Shown piece after piece: positions 62,357 through 64,000 of a stretch of DNA of 64,000 nt (the first letter of the stretch is position 1; each line of letters begins with the position of its first letter). The DNA is taken from positions 53,110-117,109 of the forward strand of contig NZ_JAATEJ010000029.1 of NCBI RefSeq assembly GCF_012034175.1, given 5' to 3'. The notes beneath the pieces are model-generated. The model did no database searches and had not been told where the DNA came from. It saw nothing but the letters and a program-made list of their open reading frames with translations. Source of the stretch: Actinacidiphila epipremni. GTDB lineage: Bacteria > Actinomycetota > Actinomycetes > Streptomycetales > Streptomycetaceae. The position numbers and the translations under genes were made by a program.

Positions 62357-63859
62357 ATGGCAGCACCAGCGGCCGGCTCCGTCCCGGCGGCCGGCGCCAC
62401 CATCACGACGGATGTGCCCGCGCGGCTGGACCGGCTCCCCTGGTCGCGCTGGCACTGGCTGATCGTGATCGGGCTCGGCACGGTGTGGATCCTGGACGGC
62501 CTGGAGGTGACCACGGTCGGCAACATCGCCGGCCGGATCGCCGAGGACGGCAGCGGGCTGTCGGTCTCCGCGGCCCAGATCACGGGCCTGGCCGCCGCGC
62601 TGTACGTCGCGGGCGCGTGCTCGGGCGCGCTGTTCTTCGGATGGTTGACCGACCGCTTCGGCCGCAAGAAGCTGTTCATGGTGACGCTCGCGGTCTATCT
62701 GAGCGCGACCGCGATGACGGCGCTGTCCTTCCAGCCCTGGTGGTTCTTCACCTTCCGCTTCCTGACCGGCTTCGGCATCGGCGGCGAGTACGCGGCGATC
62801 AACTCCGCGATCGACGAGCTGATCCCGTCCCGCTACCGCGGCCGGGTGGACCTGATCATCAACGGCAGCTACTGGCTCGGCGCGATCGGCGGCTCGCTGC
62901 TGTCGATCGTGGCGCTCAACACCCACATCTTCCCCAAGGACGTCGGCTGGCGGCTGACCTTCGCGCTCGGCGTGGTGCTGGGCCTGGTGATCATACTGGT
63001 GCGCCGGCACGTCCCGGAGAGCCCGCGCTGGCAGTTCATCCACGGCCACGGCGACGAGGCGAACGAGCTCGTCGACAGCGTGGAGAAGGACGTCGAGCGG
63101 GAGAAGCACGAGCGGCTGCCCAAGGTCACCCAGAAGATGACCATTCACCAGCGGGCCGGCATCGGCTTCGGGATCATCGCCAGAACCGTCTTCACCCGCT
63201 ACCCGCGGCGCGCGGTGCTGGGCCTGTCGCTGTTCGTCGGCCAGGCGTTCCTCTACAACGCCATCACCTTCGGCTTCGGCAACATCCTCACCACCTTCTT
63301 CGGCGTCTCGACCGGCGACACCGGCTACTACTTCGCCGTCATCGCGGCCGGCAACTTCATCGGCCCGCTGCTGCTCGGCCCGCTCTTCGACACCGTCGGG
63401 CGGCGGATCATGATCTCCTCGACGTACATCCTGTCCGGCCTGCTGCTGTTCGGCACCGCGTATCTCTTCCACCGCGGCTCGCTGGACGCCACGACGATGA
63501 CGGCCTGCTGGTGCGCGGTGCTCTTCTTCGCCTCGGCCGGCGCGAGCAGCGCGTACCTGACCGTCTCGGAGATCTTCCCGATGGAGACCCGGGCGATGGC
63601 CATCGCCTTCTTCTACGCGGTCGGCACCGCCGCGGGCGGTATCAGCGGCCCGCTGGTCTTCTCCGACCTGACCAAGTCCGGTGTCGTCTCCGACACCGTG
63701 ACGGCCTTTGTGATCGGCGCCTCGCTGATGTGCGCGGCAGGGCTCGTCGCGGCGTTCCTCGCCATCAACGCCGAGCGCAGGTCGCTGGAGGACATCGCCA
63801 CGCCGCTGTCCCAGGCGTCCCCGCCGTCCGACAGCGAGTCGGCCACCACCCCGGCGTGA
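62357..63859 (+). CDS. MFS transporter, sugar/metabolite:H+ symporter type
   Basis: This 500-residue transporter has 12 helices of the SP-like metabolite:proton symporter group. GWLTDRFGRKKLFMV is motif A, FLTGFGIGGEYAAINSAIDELIPSRYRGR a strongly conserved segment of this branch, and GPLFDTVGRRIMI its repeat in the second half. The strong GGAGGTGATC lies before the ATG. A cytosolic insert of about 80 residues in the middle (near 215-265) is Lys/Glu-rich. It is divergent from DUF1275 and monocistronic, with a 17-bp stem terminator. The substrate could be a sugar or organic acid. Confidence 0.92.
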   Translation: MAAPAAGSVPAAGATITTDVPARLDRLPWSRWHWLIVIGLGTVWILDGLEVTTVGNIAGRIAEDGSGLSVSAAQITGLAAALYVAGACSGALFFGWLTDRFGRKKLFMVTLAVYLSATAMTALSFQPWWFFTFRFLTGFGIGGEYAAINSAIDELIPSRYRGRVDLIINGSYWLGAIGGSLLSIVALNTHIFPKDVGWRLTFALGVVLGLVIILVRRHVPESPRWQFIHGHGDEANELVDSVEKDVEREKHERLPKVTQKMTIHQRAGIGFGIIARTVFTRYPRRAVLGLSLFVGQAFLYNAITFGFGNILTTFFGVSTGDTGYYFAVIAAGNFIGPLLLGPLFDTVGRRIMISSTYILSGLLLFGTAYLFHRGSLDATTMTACWCAVLFFASAGASSAYLTVSEIFPMETRAMAIAFFYAVGTAAGGISGPLVFSDLTKSGVVSDTVTAFVIGASLMCAAGLVAAFLAINAERRSLEDIATPLSQASPPSDSESATTPA

Positions 63860-63891
63860 ACTCCGTCCTCCGTCCCGTGTCCGGAGTTTCC

Positions 63892-63932
63892 TCCCGTGTC
63901 CGGCCCGCACACCGCGCGGGCCGGACACGGGA
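63892..63932 (+). terminator. 17-bp stem terminator
   Basis: 63892-63908 pairs perfectly with 63916-63932 across a 7-base loop, just after the MFS stop. The sequence TCCCGTGTCCGG also occurs as a direct repeat starting near 63873. Confidence 0.88.
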
Positions 63933-63949
63933 AGCGGGCGGGGCGGGCC

Positions 63950-64000
63950 CCCCTCCCGGGGGGCCCCCCCCCCCCCCGTCGGGGCGGGGGGGGTGCCCCC
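63950..64000. other. homopolymer-rich window end
   Basis: The last bases hold a run of 14 C (63964-63977) and one of eight G, unlike the rest of the window. No gene or site is visible. This may be low-quality sequence at a contig edge. Confidence 0.5.

Noticed and set aside
60131..63928. Large minus-strand open frame under the MFS genes
   Set aside because: Only the part up to 61441 is a transporter. The remainder is antisense to the sugar-type MFS gene and shows no fold-like pattern.

Overview
The window is very GC-rich (around 73% by eye), its genes are densely packed with many ATGA/GTGA start-stop overlaps and several GTG starts, and I saw no in-frame TTA codon in the genes I read through. 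Protein families (monomeric NADP isocitrate dehydrogenase, Streptomyces-type ABC sugar importer without its own ATPase, type III PKS of the Srs kind, ECF42 sigma factor, TIGR04222/DUF692 pair, CebR-type operators) point to a Streptomyces-like soil actinomycete. It looks like chromosomal DNA: I found no rRNA, tRNA, CRISPR array, phage or insertion sequence.

Layout. 1-6.2 kb: a partial alpha/beta hydrolase, a ferritin-like diiron protein, a secreted GH10 xylanase, and a coupled epimerase/photolyase pair. 6.4-8.7 kb: a four-gene operon of three Roadblock/LC7 proteins and a DUF4388-like protein, without a GTPase or kinase. 8.8-14.6 kb: a MarC-type protein, a DHA2 exporter, a universal stress protein and a secreted PL8 lyase. 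14.6-17.1 kb: a three-gene operon of a membrane protein ending in a Gly/Cys tail, a DUF692 (MNIO) iron enzyme and a 71-residue protein, which looks like a peptide-modification system and is my main candidate for something new. 17-21.2 kb: a flavin monooxygenase and two unrecognised membrane proteins. 21.2-24.8 kb: a phenolic-lipid-like cluster (UbiA prenyltransferase divergent from type III PKS, ICMT-like methyltransferase and flavoprotein). 24.9-34.8 kb: GH43 and its LacI regulator, aquaporin, icd, an orphan xylose-binding lipoprotein and a large secreted beta-helix protein. 35-42.3 kb: a translationally coupled LytS/LytTR two-component system, a DUF485-like protein and a solute:sodium symporter, then SatP and acetyl-CoA synthetase, together an acetate or short-carboxylate uptake module. 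42.3-47.1 kb: a CBM2 secreted protein behind a perfect CebR-type palindrome and an ABC sugar importer. 47.6-55.3 kb: a KASIII, a phosphotransferase-fold protein, a membrane protein, a phosphodiester glycosidase-like protein, a dienelactone hydrolase/LysR pair and a GH3 lipoprotein. 55.5-64 kb: a CebR-box GH9 cellulase, an ECF42 sigma factor with its DGPF protein, and three membrane proteins of MFS and DUF1275 type. The last 50 bases are homopolymer-rich and may be a contig-end artefact.

Together the secreted xylanase, GH43, GH9, CBM2 protein, PL8 lyase, CBM56-like beta-helix protein, sugar importer and orphan xylose-binding protein describe a plant- and fungal-polysaccharide degrader. Two regulatory circuits are visible: a CebR-like one (identical 14-bp palindromes at the CBM2 and GH9 genes) and a second LacI-type one shared between GH43 and the distant xylanase. 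All functional calls rest on motifs and family knowledge, since no database search was possible.
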